Shown here piece after piece: positions 35,870 through 45,182 of a stretch of 64,000 nt of DNA (position 1 is its first letter; each line of letters begins with the position of its first letter). Under the pieces are notes generated by a model, which was not told the origin of the DNA, searched no databases, and worked only from the letters and a program-made list of their open reading frames with translations. Source of the stretch: Candidatus Paceibacterota bacterium (GTDB taxonomy: Bacteria; Actinomycetota; Actinomycetes; Nanopelagicales; Nanopelagicaceae); the NCBI GenBank assembly GCA_035530615.1, contig DATKUL010000002.1, positions 868,001 to 932,000 on the forward strand. Direction: 5' to 3'. Made by a program: the position numbers and the translations under genes.

Positions 35870-36604
35870 TCACTGCCTAAACTTGCTGGTGGGTTTAATA
35901 ACGATGTTGATGCGTCGATTCTGAGCCCGTCCTGCAGACGTGGCGTTGGAGACCAGCGGATGATACTGGCCATAGCCCACGAGAATGACCCTATTCGGGT
36001 CCACGCCATCGACCTCGGTCATGCGCACCACGACCGTACTGGCCCGAGCAGCCGACAGGGCCCAATTGTTCGCGTAGAGTCCCGAGATGGGCCGGTTATC
36101 CGTGTAGCCGGCGACCTCGATCGCATTGGGAAATCTTTTGAGCACCTGCGCCGAAGTATCGACGATCTGAGCGCCGACCGGTGATAGATCCGCCGAAGCC
36201 GTCTCAAAGAAGGTGGAGTCAGAGACTAGACCCTCCACCAATCCTGATGAATTGATGGCGAAAGTGACGTTGCCGAGTAGCCCCTGAGCATCGAGCGCGG
36301 AACTCAATTCGCGCTCTAGCTGTTGGAATCCACTGGTGGACATCACGCCCGGAGCCGGCTTGTCGTGGACCTTGGTAGTTCCGTGCGGCACGTCCGAGCG
36401 AACAGCACGTGTCACGGACTGCTTAAATTCCTCATATTTGGCCTCGTTAACCTTTGACAGGGCGAAGAGCACAATGAAGAGAACAAGCAGCAGGGTGATC
36501 ATGTCCGCATAGGTGAGAAGCCATCTCTCCGAATTATCCAATTGGTGCACTCCCTCGCGAATCCTCTGACCGTCGTTTGGCTCGGCAATATTCAGTTTTT
36601 CCAT
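35870..36604 (-). CDS. motB: flagellar motor stator protein MotB
   Basis: 244 residues. A single membrane helix follows WLLTYADMITLLLVLFIV, with the proton-channel aspartate at residue 34; the C-terminal OmpA-like peptidoglycan-binding domain has VAGYTDNRPISG and NNWALSAARA. The aspartate context fits an ion-conducting stator; the coupling ion cannot be fixed from sequence alone. It is paired with motA 18 bases upstream. fliL, often next, is absent. Confidence 0.95.
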   Translation of the reverse strand: MEKLNIAEPNDGQRIREGVHQLDNSERWLLTYADMITLLLVLFIVLFALSKVNEAKYEEFKQSVTRAVRSDVPHGTTKVHDKPAPGVMSTSGFQQLERELSSALDAQGLLGNVTFAINSSGLVEGLVSDSTFFETASADLSPVGAQIVDTSAQVLKRFPNAIEVAGYTDNRPISGLYANNWALSAARASTVVVRMTEVDGVDPNRVILVGYGQYHPLVSNATSAGRAQNRRINIVIKPTSKFRQ

Positions 36605-36622
36605 TGTCCTCCCCTGAGCTAC

Positions 36623-37408
36623 TCACGCCGCAGCTTCGGAATCTTCTACCGCAGGCCGAGGTGCCACCTCTTCACGCTCGGACGGTGCCAAATATGCCTC
36701 CAAGCGGTCCTTCAACTCCCGCGTCGAGGCGTTCAGTTGCATGGTAAGAAGTCCCACCACCACCATCTCTCGATAGGTGATCTCCTCTTCGGTGAGACGA
36801 TGGAGTTTGTTGGAAATTGGCAGCCATACAGAGTTGGCCAACAATACGCCCCAGAGCGTGGCGGTGAAGGCGGTTGCGATGTGCGAACCGAGTTTGTCCG
36901 GCTCACTCAATTGACCGAGCACTCCGATCAAGCCAATGACCGTCCCAATGATGCCAAAAGTTGGGGAGTATCCGGCCATATCGGAAAAAAACTTAGTCGC
37001 CGTCCGGTGGCGGTCACGGAGCCCGTCGATCTCGGCGACCAGTAGTACACGCACCCGCTCGGAATCCGACGTCGAGATGATGAGCTGGATCCCCTTTTTC
37101 ATGAAGGCATCATCAGTTTGAAGCTCTTCAAGAATGAGGGGGTTCGAGCGAGCTTCCTTCGCCATAGCCAGCAGCGTCTCAATCGTCTCGCGCGTTTTGG
37201 GCCCCTTATTGGGCTTGAATACGATCAGCAATGCCTTGGGAAGTGGTCGCAACTGGCGCAACCCAAACCCGGCCATCGCGGCACCCATCGACCCGCCCAC
37301 AACAATGATCATCGACGAGAGTTTGAAGAGCGATCCAATATCGCCGCGATCCATCGCCATCGAGCCAATAATCGCGAAGAGAGAGGCGAGAATTCCAATC
37401 GGGGTCAT
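36623..37408 (-). CDS. motA: flagellar motor stator protein MotA
   Basis: 261 residues with four membrane segments. SMIIVVGGSMGAAMAGFGLR, MAGYSPTFGIIGTVIGLIGV and ATLWGVLLANSVWLPISNKL are the conserved MotA/TolQ/ExbB blocks, including the helix-3 and helix-4 polar residues of the ion path. The C-terminus is acidic and extended (REEVAPRPAVEDSEAAA). It overlaps flbD by 4 bases. Confidence 0.95.
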   Translation of the reverse strand: MTPIGILASLFAIIGSMAMDRGDIGSLFKLSSMIIVVGGSMGAAMAGFGLRQLRPLPKALLIVFKPNKGPKTRETIETLLAMAKEARSNPLILEELQTDDAFMKKGIQLIISTSDSERVRVLLVAEIDGLRDRHRTATKFFSDMAGYSPTFGIIGTVIGLIGVLGQLSEPDKLGSHIATAFTATLWGVLLANSVWLPISNKLHRLTEEEITYREMVVVGLLTMQLNASTRELKDRLEAYLAPSEREEVAPRPAVEDSEAAA

Positions 37409-37677
37409 TGTTCTCTCACCTGAGTCAATCTCGTCACGCCTGGTGACGACCCATCCGGACGCGGTGTCGCGCTCGGACCCTGAAAGACGCGACGGAACAA
37501 CTCCACCTTCTCGGCACGAATCATTTCAACAACACTGAGCGGGTCGTTAGCTACGACAATATGACCGCCATCCAGCATGTAGATCGCGGACTGCTCCCCT
37601 GCGGCATGTTCCACCCGAGCAAGCAAGTCCTCGTTGAGGTGCATCATCGACCCATCAAGTCGCTTGACTTCGATCAC
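37405..37677 (-). CDS. flbD: FlbD/SwrD family flagellar protein
   Basis: 90 residues beginning MIEVKRLDGSMMHLNEDLLA and containing GGHIVVANDPLSVVEMI, the FlbD/SwrD signature. In Bacillus the homolog increases stator torque. The usual location between flgE and motA supports this. The C-terminal tail (GPSATPRPDGSSPGVTR) is longer than normal. Confidence 0.9.
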   Translation of the reverse strand: MIEVKRLDGSMMHLNEDLLARVEHAAGEQSAIYMLDGGHIVVANDPLSVVEMIRAEKVELFRRVFQGPSATPRPDGSSPGVTRLTQVREQ

Positions 37678-37717
37678 GCTGGCTCCGCTCTCGCACGGTA
37701 CGGGAGGATAAGGAAAA

Positions 37718-38992
37718 CTACGGCATCCGCATCAGGGATTGCAGCGTGGAGTCAGTAGTGGCGATCACCTTGGTATTGGCCTGATACGCGGTCTGCGCCT
37801 GGATCAAATGGGTGAGTTCGGTGGCCAGGTCGACGTTGGAGCCAATGACTGCCCCGCCCTGCAGCGTGGCAAAACCGTTGGAACCGGGCTGACCGTACTG
37901 GGCGATGCCCGAGGCGACCGTGGAGGTGAAGTACGTCTGACCCATATTAGCCAAACCTTCAATATTGGCGAAGCGGGCCAGAGCTACCGTCCCCAAAGCT
38001 TTGCTTCCTCCATTGGAGTAAGCCCCAGTGATCACGCCATTTGACCCGATGGAGTAGGAGTTAAGAGTTCCGGCTGCATTCCCATCTTGAGAAGTCACCA
38101 TCAACGACTGACTGCTAGCGAACTGAGTGACCGCCATCGTCGACCCTACTGGCGGGAAATCGATGGCGGGCTTGGTGGCACCCGACCACGTGTAGTTGCT
38201 CGGGTTGTTGTCAATGGCCAAACTCGTCTGGGTGGTGCCCACCGCAGTTCCATTCACCGTTGAGAGCTGACCACTGCTGGAGAACACCAGTATCTTGTCA
38301 GCGGCCCATAAATTCGCCGCCGCCCCAGTAACAGTTCCATTCATCGCCCAACTAGTTGCATTTCCGTTGGCATCGACGGTCGGTGTGAACGTCAAGGTGA
38401 CGGGAACCGGAGAACCGAGTGAGTCATAAATTGTCGTGGTGATCGTCGCCGGACCCGCTGGGTTCGATGGAAGATTCCCCGTGAGTACGACATTCTGCGT
38501 CTGCGTGGCTGGCCCTGTTGACCCGAGTTGGATACTCACTGGAGTAAGCGGCGCCGACGTCGGTTGCCCGGGAGTCCATCCCATCACCAGCCCTCCGCTA
38601 TTGGTTGCCAGGTGACCGTTGGCGTCGAGTTGCAGATCACCATTCAAGGTGTAAAAGGTCTGACCTTGTTGGCTCACTGTAAGTAGGCCATTTCCCTCAA
38701 CGGCCACATTGCTGGGGACGCCAGTTTGAATCACTGAACCTGGTGCGAAATTCATCCTGATTGCTGCGACCTCGACGCCAGAGCCGATCGCCGACGGATT
38801 CGTGCTAGCAAGCGTATTGCCGACTGCTCCCCCGGCGGGCTGAAGTTGCTCGGTCAGCAAGTCGGAAAACTGGATCGTCTGTGAAACATATCCATTGGTC
38901 TGCGAGTTTGCGACGTTGTTTGCGATCGTGTCGAGATAGGTCTGCATAGTGCTGATACCCGAAGCAGCGGCTCCGAGAGAGCGATTGGACAT
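37718..38992 (-). CDS. flgE: flagellar hook protein FlgE
   Basis: 424 residues. The N-terminal MSNRSLGAAASGISTMQTYL with DTIANNVANSQTNGYVSQTI and the C-terminal VDLATELTHLIQAQTAYQAN are the rod/hook family ends; the middle contains the FlgE insert. It is the only long hook-type gene in the cluster. No flgF or flgG gene accompanies it, so distal-rod function may rest on other genes. Confidence 0.95.
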   Translation of the reverse strand: MSNRSLGAAASGISTMQTYLDTIANNVANSQTNGYVSQTIQFSDLLTEQLQPAGGAVGNTLASTNPSAIGSGVEVAAIRMNFAPGSVIQTGVPSNVAVEGNGLLTVSQQGQTFYTLNGDLQLDANGHLATNSGGLVMGWTPGQPTSAPLTPVSIQLGSTGPATQTQNVVLTGNLPSNPAGPATITTTIYDSLGSPVPVTLTFTPTVDANGNATSWAMNGTVTGAAANLWAADKILVFSSSGQLSTVNGTAVGTTQTSLAIDNNPSNYTWSGATKPAIDFPPVGSTMAVTQFASSQSLMVTSQDGNAAGTLNSYSIGSNGVITGAYSNGGSKALGTVALARFANIEGLANMGQTYFTSTVASGIAQYGQPGSNGFATLQGGAVIGSNVDLATELTHLIQAQTAYQANTKVIATTDSTLQSLMRMP

Positions 38993-39083
38993 GATGGCTC
39001 CTTGGTATTAGTTAGGTAATTTTGCGGATCGAGTGATTCGGCTATGACATTGGTCGAGAGGGGGATATGAGATCATCGACGAC

Positions 39084-39497
39084 CTAGACGGTCCCAATTT
39101 GGGTGACATTAGAAAGGTCCATGAGATTTCCGCCAACGTTCAACATGGGACCGGTAGACCCATTGGTGACGCCCGTCACGGTACCGCTGAGCATGCTCCC
39201 GTTCGCAGCGATACCCGTTACTGGCCGGCCGATAAGGGAAGCAGCGGCACCGATCCTTGACGACAGAGTCATGGTTTGCAGTTGCTGCACCTGCGAGAGT
39301 TGGGCAAGCTGGCTCATGAAGTTTGCCGAGTTGGTCGGATCCATCGGATCTTGATACCGCAGTTCTGCGACGAGCAGACTGAGAAAGGTGTTGGGGTCCA
39401 AAAGACTGGCGCTACCAGTCGAGCTGCCGCTGCTTAAAGCAGCAGTATTCCCAATGGGAACTGTGGAACTATTGACAGGACTGGCCGATATGGTCAT
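39084..39497 (-). CDS. flgD: flagellar hook capping protein FlgD
   Basis: 137 residues, the short form. LDPNTFLSLLVAELRYQDPM and SANFMSQLAQLSQVQQLQTM are the conserved N-terminal block; a small SLIGRPVTGI segment follows, and the large C-terminal capping domains are missing. FlgD caps the growing hook. It is separated from fliK by a promoter-containing gap. Confidence 0.93.
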   Translation of the reverse strand: MTISASPVNSSTVPIGNTAALSSGSSTGSASLLDPNTFLSLLVAELRYQDPMDPTNSANFMSQLAQLSQVQQLQTMTLSSRIGAAASLIGRPVTGIAANGSMLSGTVTGVTNGSTGPMLNVGGNLMDLSNVTQIGTV

Positions 39498-39579
39498 AGA
39501 AAAGATCCCTTCGAACTTCTTCCTTCTTCACTGCGATAACAAGGACTCCAGTCCTGCAGGGGAGATTCGCTCGTTCTCC

Positions 39580-39607
39580 ATAACGACCCATACCCTTCCA
39601 AAATTGA
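39580..39607 (-). promoter_or_regulatory. sigma-28 promoter of flgD
   Basis: Minus strand TCAA (39607-39604), 16 bases, GTCGTTAT (39587-39580). Transcription would start near 39573, about 75 bases before flgD. Confidence 0.65.
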
Positions 39608-39621
39608 GGGGTGCACGACGT

Positions 39622-40977
39622 TCATAGGACGAGGTGGATCTGACTTGCGGTGAGAACAGGTGAAGGAGGCGGCATCGTGGCCGGTTCGTCCGACAAGAAT
39701 GCTTCACCACGCACTGCGGTGGTCGCAGGCCGACCATCTCCCCCAGGTTGAGAACCGGGATCATGGAGCGTGACGTTCACGTTCACACCACCGTGGGATA
39801 GCTTCTCCTTGAGTGTGTCAACCGCGTTGGCGAGTGCCTCATGCCCCACATGGGTCTGGGGCGTGATCGAAACCTGAAGATCGTTGCCATGCACCGTGAC
39901 CACCGCTTGAAGTTGACCCAGTTCGGCCGGTCGCATGGCGATCAGTACCGTGTAACCTCCAGTCCCCTCTGATAACGGTCGCGAAATGGCCCCAGCCAAC
40001 TCACTCACATCCAGGGAATGAGGTGTCGATTGAGCCAGGCGAGGGGAGGCACCGAGCACGCCAGCACTCGAGACCAACGCGGAGGTAGGCGAAGCTGGCA
40101 ATACCGGAGTGTCTAAGAGTTGAGAGTGTGCCAGGGGCGAGGAGGCCGGCTCGCTCACCGGCTCGGCCAATCGGGATGTGACGCGGACAGATCCGTCACG
40201 AAGATGGTGCATCGCGTCAACATCGAGCCCCGTGAGCATCGATTGGGATGCGTGAACCTCTGACACCACTTTAGCAACGTCGTCGTTCTCTGATAGTCCA
40301 GAACGTACATGGGTCACCCCCTGGTCTCTGGTGGAATTCATTAACCTCGTGGTCGAGTTCAATGGCGCAGGTCGATCCTGCGCGCCGACATGCCCCGCCG
40401 TTTCACCGACCGCCACCATTTTCGCCTCAGGAGTCCCCAATGCAACCCCTTGTGTTGACGCCACAGGGGAAAGGGCCATCGTCTGGACCAAGCCAGAGTG
40501 CCCCACATCAGGAAGTCTGGAGGTGTCCACCCCAAGGGGCGAGACCGATAACTTCACATCTTCCTTCCCGACATCAATGGCCACGGCAACCATGGTCTGA
40601 GTCGCGCCAGATGGCACCTCAATCACTGAGTGAACCGTCATAACAGGAGCAACTGGCGCGGCGTTGGTCATAACCACCGGGACTACCACCGGGACTACCA
40701 CCGGGACTACCAGCGGCACCACCGCCAATGCATCGGCGAGAACAATCTTTTTTGAGCTTGACGCAGGGCGCCCCTGAGAAGATGGCGTGAGGTCATTCGT
40801 CGACTTCCCTTTGTCGGAGGTGTCTGGCGATGTCGACGTCTGCTCGGAGAGAACGTCGGTGAAGGGTTGAGCCGGAGAACTCTGATCGGTGACAGCGGAT
40901 GTCTGCCCGGGCACAGCCTGCCGAGTCGGTGTCGCATTCGAGGATGCCGCCAGGACCATGTTAGTTACTGCATTCAT
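39622..40977 (-). CDS. fliK: FliK-like hook-length control protein
   Basis: 451 residues from the ATG at 40977 (GGAG 10 bases upstream). The long N-terminal region is low-complexity, rich in Thr, Pro, Val and Ser; the C-terminal globular part has GGYTVLIAMRPAELGQLQAV and DTLKEKLSHGGVNVNVTL, the Flg_hook domain (PAxLGxVxV). FliK measures the hook and triggers the FlhB switch. A run of 12-base repeats encodes a (V)VPVV tract around 40678-40722. Confidence 0.87.
   Translation of the reverse strand: MNAVTNMVLAASSNATPTRQAVPGQTSAVTDQSSPAQPFTDVLSEQTSTSPDTSDKGKSTNDLTPSSQGRPASSSKKIVLADALAVVPLVVPVVVPVVVPVVMTNAAPVAPVMTVHSVIEVPSGATQTMVAVAIDVGKEDVKLSVSPLGVDTSRLPDVGHSGLVQTMALSPVASTQGVALGTPEAKMVAVGETAGHVGAQDRPAPLNSTTRLMNSTRDQGVTHVRSGLSENDDVAKVVSEVHASQSMLTGLDVDAMHHLRDGSVRVTSRLAEPVSEPASSPLAHSQLLDTPVLPASPTSALVSSAGVLGASPRLAQSTPHSLDVSELAGAISRPLSEGTGGYTVLIAMRPAELGQLQAVVTVHGNDLQVSITPQTHVGHEALANAVDTLKEKLSHGGVNVNVTLHDPGSQPGGDGRPATTAVRGEAFLSDEPATMPPPSPVLTASQIHLVL
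40676..40722 (-). repeat. 12-bp tandem repeats inside fliK
   Basis: The plus-strand unit ACTACCACCGGG recurs three times, with a degenerate fourth copy, encoding repeated VVVP units. Slippage here would lengthen or shorten the FliK ruler by four residues per unit without frameshift. Confidence 0.65.
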
Positions 40978-41008
40978 GCGTACATCTCCACTATCAGGTG
41001 ATTGCCCA

Positions 41009-41737
41009 TTACAGCCCCGCCAGCACACGACGAATAGCCACGATCGTTCCGGCACTCGAGACCGAATGCACTTGGACGGAGGTTCCCGTATACGGGGCGT
41101 CAATCATTTCTCCATTGCCGACATAGATACCCACATGACCTGGAGCGCCGGCCGTGCCGTCGGAGCCGGCAAAAAAGATTAAGTCGCCCGATCGGGCGTT
41201 ACTCAATGATGCCACGGGGGTACCGCCCACCGCCTGCACTTGGCTCGTACGAGGCACGGTGATTCCCAACTGGGCGTAGACGTATTGGACAAAGCCCGAA
41301 CAGTCGAAACCCCTCGGCGTGCTGCCACCCCAAACGTAAGGAGTTCCTTCAAAGCGAAGTGCCGTGTTCACCACATCTGCCCCGGTGGTTCCATCGGCTA
41401 TAGATCCCATCGTGTTCGGGGTGGGAATACTGGTCAAGGTGCTAGGTAAACCAGCACTCTGATGGGTGGAGAGGAGAAGAGCGATCTGGCTAATCTCTGC
41501 CGCCGAACCATCAGTCGGCAAGAGCGCGCCGTTCACAGTGGGAGTCCCACTGCCGAGATAGCCGATGAAAAGACCACCGCCGGCCGTCGAGAGATCGTTC
41601 CTCGCCCGAGTCAAAGTTGTGGCGAACGAATCTGCCTGAAGACCTGATGAAGGGCGAGCGGCTGGCAACGCAGCGGCGATCTGCATCTGGCTCAGGATCT
41701 GCTGGATCGCGGCCAACTCCACCGAACCGCTTGTCAT
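41009..41737 (-). CDS. NlpC/P60 cell-wall hydrolase in flagellar operon
   Basis: 242 residues. The C-terminal NlpC/P60 domain has the catalytic Cys in RGFDCSGFVQYVY, the His in PGHVGIYVGNG and the polar third residue after it (MIDAPYTG). The N-terminal 100 residues are helical and Ala-rich with no signal peptide, so the enzyme is probably exported through the flagellar apparatus. It likely opens peptidoglycan for the rod, a role filled by FlgJ in proteobacteria. It lies between fliJ and fliK. Confidence 0.88.
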   Translation of the reverse strand: MTSGSVELAAIQQILSQMQIAAALPAARPSSGLQADSFATTLTRARNDLSTAGGGLFIGYLGSGTPTVNGALLPTDGSAAEISQIALLLSTHQSAGLPSTLTSIPTPNTMGSIADGTTGADVVNTALRFEGTPYVWGGSTPRGFDCSGFVQYVYAQLGITVPRTSQVQAVGGTPVASLSNARSGDLIFFAGSDGTAGAPGHVGIYVGNGEMIDAPYTGTSVQVHSVSSAGTIVAIRRVLAGL

Positions 41738-42171
41738 GATCGTGCCCCAATTAAACCGTGACGGGCGTTGGCTAGATCATCCAGTTCGGCCACCTCGTGG
41801 CGTTGGATCTCGCGCTTCCACTGCGCACGGCCCTCGGAGTCAAGCCGCTCGAGAGTACCTAAACGCTTGCGCGTCTCATGCCACAGATGACTGACCTCGT
41901 CATGCGTAGACGCTGCGGCGACCAGCTCTTCACCACTTACTCTGACCTCTTCAGAGAGGCGCGTCGCCTGATCACCGATCCAACAAATCTTATCCATCGT
42001 GGTCTGCCCAGTCGGTGCCGCGAGCGCCTCCAAAGAGGCTTCGGCTTGCCGATACGCATCCTGCGCAAGGCGAAGGTCGCGCTGGACAAGGATCAACCGT
42101 TCGCGCACGAGGCGCTCCTCCAAGGCACGAATGCGCATGACGGTATCAAGGGAGAAGCGGTAAGCCTTCAC
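41734..42171 (-). CDS. fliJ: flagellar export chaperone FliJ
   Basis: 145 residues, a long charged coiled coil (RIRALEERLVRERLILVQRD near the start). Position after fliI with overlapping stop and start, and length, identify FliJ, the stalk-like partner of the FliI ATPase. Sequence alone is weakly diagnostic. Confidence 0.85.
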   Translation of the reverse strand: MKAYRFSLDTVMRIRALEERLVRERLILVQRDLRLAQDAYRQAEASLEALAAPTGQTTMDKICWIGDQATRLSEEVRVSGEELVAAASTHDEVSHLWHETRKRLGTLERLDSEGRAQWKREIQRHEVAELDDLANARHGLIGARS

Positions 42172-43487
42172 GATTGGACCTCCTGCGTCGAGACCATCGC
42201 AACCAGGGCGTCCCGTGCAGTAGCCAAATCGGTCACTTCATCCATTGGTTGCCTGCAGAAGGCGTCGATAGTGGACTTCAGGGCCACCGCCCGGTCGACC
42301 ACTGGGTTTGTCCCGGCAACGTAAGCGCCGATCTCGATCAAATCCTTGGCATCGCGCCAGGCTGCCAGCAACTCGCGGACGATGCCCCCAGCCCGCACCT
42401 GTTCATCCGAAGCCACCATCGAAGCCACTCGCGAGATCGAACCCAACACATCCACTGCCGGATAATGGTTCGATTCTGCCAGAGTCCTCGATAGTTGGAT
42501 GTGGCCGTCAAGAATAGAACGGGCGGTATCGGCGATCGGCTCATTCATGTCATCGCCCTCGACCAACACTGTGTAAAGACCAGTGATCGACCCTCGCTCG
42601 CCAAGACCGGTGCGTTCGAGCAGACGCGGCAGCAGTCCGAAAACGCTAGGCGGATACCCCCGTGTCGCCGGCGGCTCCCCTGCTGCAAGGCCTACTTCCC
42701 GTTGGGCCATGGCGAAACGCGTGATGGAGTCCATCATCAGCACCACGTCGTTGCCCTGGTCTCGGAACCACTCGGCGATCCGAGTTGCCGTGAAGGCAGC
42801 TCGGATGCGCATTACCGCTGGGGCGTCGGAAGTCGCAACCACCACTACCGATCGCGCTAGCCCCTCGGGACCGAGATCTCGTTCGATGAACTCAGCAACC
42901 TCGCGTCCCCGTTCGCCGATCAGAGCCACCACGGACACATCAGCCGAAGTACCCCGAGCAATCATCGACATCAACGACGACTTACCAACACCTGATCCGG
43001 CGAAAATCCCGAGGCGCTGACCCTTCCCGCAGGGAATAAGGCCATCAAGAACCCTCACTCCAAGTGGCAATTGTTCGGCTACCATCCCCCGTCGCAAGGG
43101 GTGCGGGGGCTCTCCCCCAACCGACACATCGGTTCCCACGATCCCAGGTCCCTCGTCGATTGGCTGGCCTCTCCCGTCAAGAATTCGACCCAGCAAATCT
43201 GGACCCACGCGTATTGGCAAGGGACCACCCATGTCGAGCACGCGCGTTCCAGACCGCAAACCAGTCGTGTCGGCGAGAGCCAGACACACAACGCGGTCCT
43301 CGCGCAGTGCGACAACCTCAGCGAAAATCTGATCGTCGCCAGGCAACAGTATGAGACCGTCACCAATGGCCGCGGAGATGCCAACCACTTCAATGGACAT
43401 ACCCACCATCTGCGTTACTCGACCATAGCGCTGCGGGCGTGCAGCGGTGAAAGCCGCCTGACTCACCTCGTCAAACAGCCTGGTCAT
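42168..43487 (-). CDS. fliI: flagellar export ATPase FliI
   Basis: 439 residues. Walker A GSGVGKS is at 164-170, the catalytic glutamate lies in GERGREVAEFIE, and Walker B is VVLMMDSITRFA. FliI is the hexameric ATPase that unloads export substrates. It overlaps fliH by 17 bases and fliJ by 4. Confidence 0.97.
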   Translation of the reverse strand: MTRLFDEVSQAAFTAARPQRYGRVTQMVGMSIEVVGISAAIGDGLILLPGDDQIFAEVVALREDRVVCLALADTTGLRSGTRVLDMGGPLPIRVGPDLLGRILDGRGQPIDEGPGIVGTDVSVGGEPPHPLRRGMVAEQLPLGVRVLDGLIPCGKGQRLGIFAGSGVGKSSLMSMIARGTSADVSVVALIGERGREVAEFIERDLGPEGLARSVVVVATSDAPAVMRIRAAFTATRIAEWFRDQGNDVVLMMDSITRFAMAQREVGLAAGEPPATRGYPPSVFGLLPRLLERTGLGERGSITGLYTVLVEGDDMNEPIADTARSILDGHIQLSRTLAESNHYPAVDVLGSISRVASMVASDEQVRAGGIVRELLAAWRDAKDLIEIGAYVAGTNPVVDRAVALKSTIDAFCRQPMDEVTDLATARDALVAMVSTQEVQS

Positions 43488-44133
43488 AGCCCACCTCCGA
43501 CTTCGACGATCCGAAAAGGACTTTCCTCACCCGTTCGAGGGCGGTATTCAACTGCCCGTCAAGAGTGGTATTGCCAATCTCCACCAACACTCCGCCGGCT
43601 ACGACGGCAGGGTCGGATACCAGGAGGATCTTTCGACCAAGATCGAGGTCGGAGATCTCACCCAGTTTGTTAACATCCGCGGGGTTCATCCGGACCGTCG
43701 CCGGCAGGGTCCCCTCGTCGAAGGCGAGAGCCCGGATAATGGCCTCGCGCCCGGGGTTGACCGTCAACTCCAATTCACGAGCTAAGAGCTGCTCCAGCAG
43801 GGCGAAGGCAAGTCTGGGAGCTGTCCTTTGAATTTCAGTCCGCAAACGTAGGTCCCCCTCGCCCACATCGGTGATGGCCTGAGCGAGTGCCGCCATGGCA
43901 GTCTCAACCCGTCGAGATTCCTCGACCTTGATCCGGTCGGCGTCAGCGAGCGCTCTGGCCATTCCCTCGGCATATCCGTCCTCATAGCCTTGGCGCAGAG
44001 CCTGGACCTGACGTACCTCCATCAAACCTGCCTCAGTATCACGGTTCGCGTAGGTGGTCGGCACTGCAGGCAAATGAGCTAATCGCCGTAACTCTCGCGA
44101 CCCCAGAAGATCCGCGCGTTTGAAGGTGCTCAT
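43471..44133 (-). CDS. fliH: FliH-like ATPase regulator
   Basis: 220 residues with a charged helical N-terminal half (LRQGYEDGYAEGMARALADA) and a C-terminal domain containing VSDPAVVAGGVLVEIGNTTL, which matches the FliH/HrpE/V-ATPase-E type. FliH anchors and inhibits FliI at the C-ring. Position between fliG and fliI supports the call. Confidence 0.9.
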   Translation of the reverse strand: MSTFKRADLLGSRELRRLAHLPAVPTTYANRDTEAGLMEVRQVQALRQGYEDGYAEGMARALADADRIKVEESRRVETAMAALAQAITDVGEGDLRLRTEIQRTAPRLAFALLEQLLARELELTVNPGREAIIRALAFDEGTLPATVRMNPADVNKLGEISDLDLGRKILLVSDPAVVAGGVLVEIGNTTLDGQLNTALERVRKVLFGSSKSEVGYDQAV

Positions 44134-45182
44134 ATAACCGCCTCATCCTCGCGCGCGATGACAATGACCCCTTCAGCATCAAGCTGACGAGCGGTGCGAA
44201 CGATGGTTGCTTGGGCGGCATTAATCTGGGAACCGCGCACCGTGCCCATCGCCTCCAGCTCTTCATCGACCATAGCGGTGACCCGCTCGGAGAGATTGCT
44301 GCGAATCTTGGCCAGAGCCTCGGGCGACAGGCGCGGCTCCTTCATAGCCAGCGCTAAGGTCGGCGCATCCAACGTGCGGAAGATCTGCTGCAAAGACTTG
44401 TCCTCGAGCTTGATCACGTCGTCAAAGGTAAAGAGTTTGGCCCGGATCTGCTCGACGAGCGCCTGATCCTCCTCCTCAAGTGCCCCTAATACCTGCTGTT
44501 CGATTGAGCGATCTGAATGATTCAAAATCTCGGCCATGGTCGCAGTCCCGCCTGCCATAGTGGTGGACCCGCCAAGCTGGGCACCGCGTAACTTCTCCGC
44601 AAACAATGAGGTCGCCTGTCGAATAGCAACCGGGTCCACACGGGTGAGTTGGGCAATCCGCTTGGCGACCTTCACCCGAAAGGCCGGATCAAGGACGCTT
44701 AGTAAGTTGGCTGCTTCCCCCGGGGGTAGGTAGGCAAGCAAGACCGCCACCACCTGCGGCTGTTGTCCGCCGAGCACCATAAGAGCCTGCTGCGGGTCGA
44801 TACGCAACAGACCCGAAAGCGGACTAGCCGCCCGCTGGCCCTCAATCTGGTCTATGACCTCTTGAGCTCGGGTCTGTCCCAAACGCTCTTGCAAGAACGC
44901 TCTCGCCAATTCGAGACCGCCCTGGCCCATCAACTCCGACCGACCGGCCCGCTCCATAAACTCAGCAAAAACCTCAACGATCATGGCCGATGTGAGTGGT
45001 GGCAGTCCGACCATCTCCTTGGTAAGGCCGATCGCTTCCTCATCACTCATCTCTTTCAACACCGGTGCCGCCCGATGGGTTCCCAGATGGGCCAGCAGAA
45101 CAGCAATCTTCTGTCGGCCAGTAAGTAGTGTCACCGATACGCCCTGGGTGTCGCCGGCGGTGGCCCATCCCGTCTGCTCCAT
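44130..45182 (-). CDS. fliG: flagellar motor switch protein FliG
   Basis: 350 residues from the ATG at 45182 (sharing a base with the fliF stop). LLTGRQKIAVLLAHLGTHRA opens it; QVVAVLLAYLPPGEAANLLS is the middle armadillo block; the C-terminal torque domain contains FTFDDVIKLEDKSLQQIF with the charged residues that meet MotA. Normal length and order. Confidence 0.96.
   Translation of the reverse strand: MEQTGWATAGDTQGVSVTLLTGRQKIAVLLAHLGTHRAAPVLKEMSDEEAIGLTKEMVGLPPLTSAMIVEVFAEFMERAGRSELMGQGGLELARAFLQERLGQTRAQEVIDQIEGQRAASPLSGLLRIDPQQALMVLGGQQPQVVAVLLAYLPPGEAANLLSVLDPAFRVKVAKRIAQLTRVDPVAIRQATSLFAEKLRGAQLGGSTTMAGGTATMAEILNHSDRSIEQQVLGALEEEDQALVEQIRAKLFTFDDVIKLEDKSLQQIFRTLDAPTLALAMKEPRLSPEALAKIRSNLSERVTAMVDEELEAMGTVRGSQINAAQATIVRTARQLDAEGVIVIAREDEAVI

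Noticed and set aside
38993-39083. A sigma-28 promoter directly upstream of flgE
   Set aside because: Words such as GCCGAATC occur, but no TNAA box lies at 15-17 bases; flgE is probably co-transcribed with flgD.
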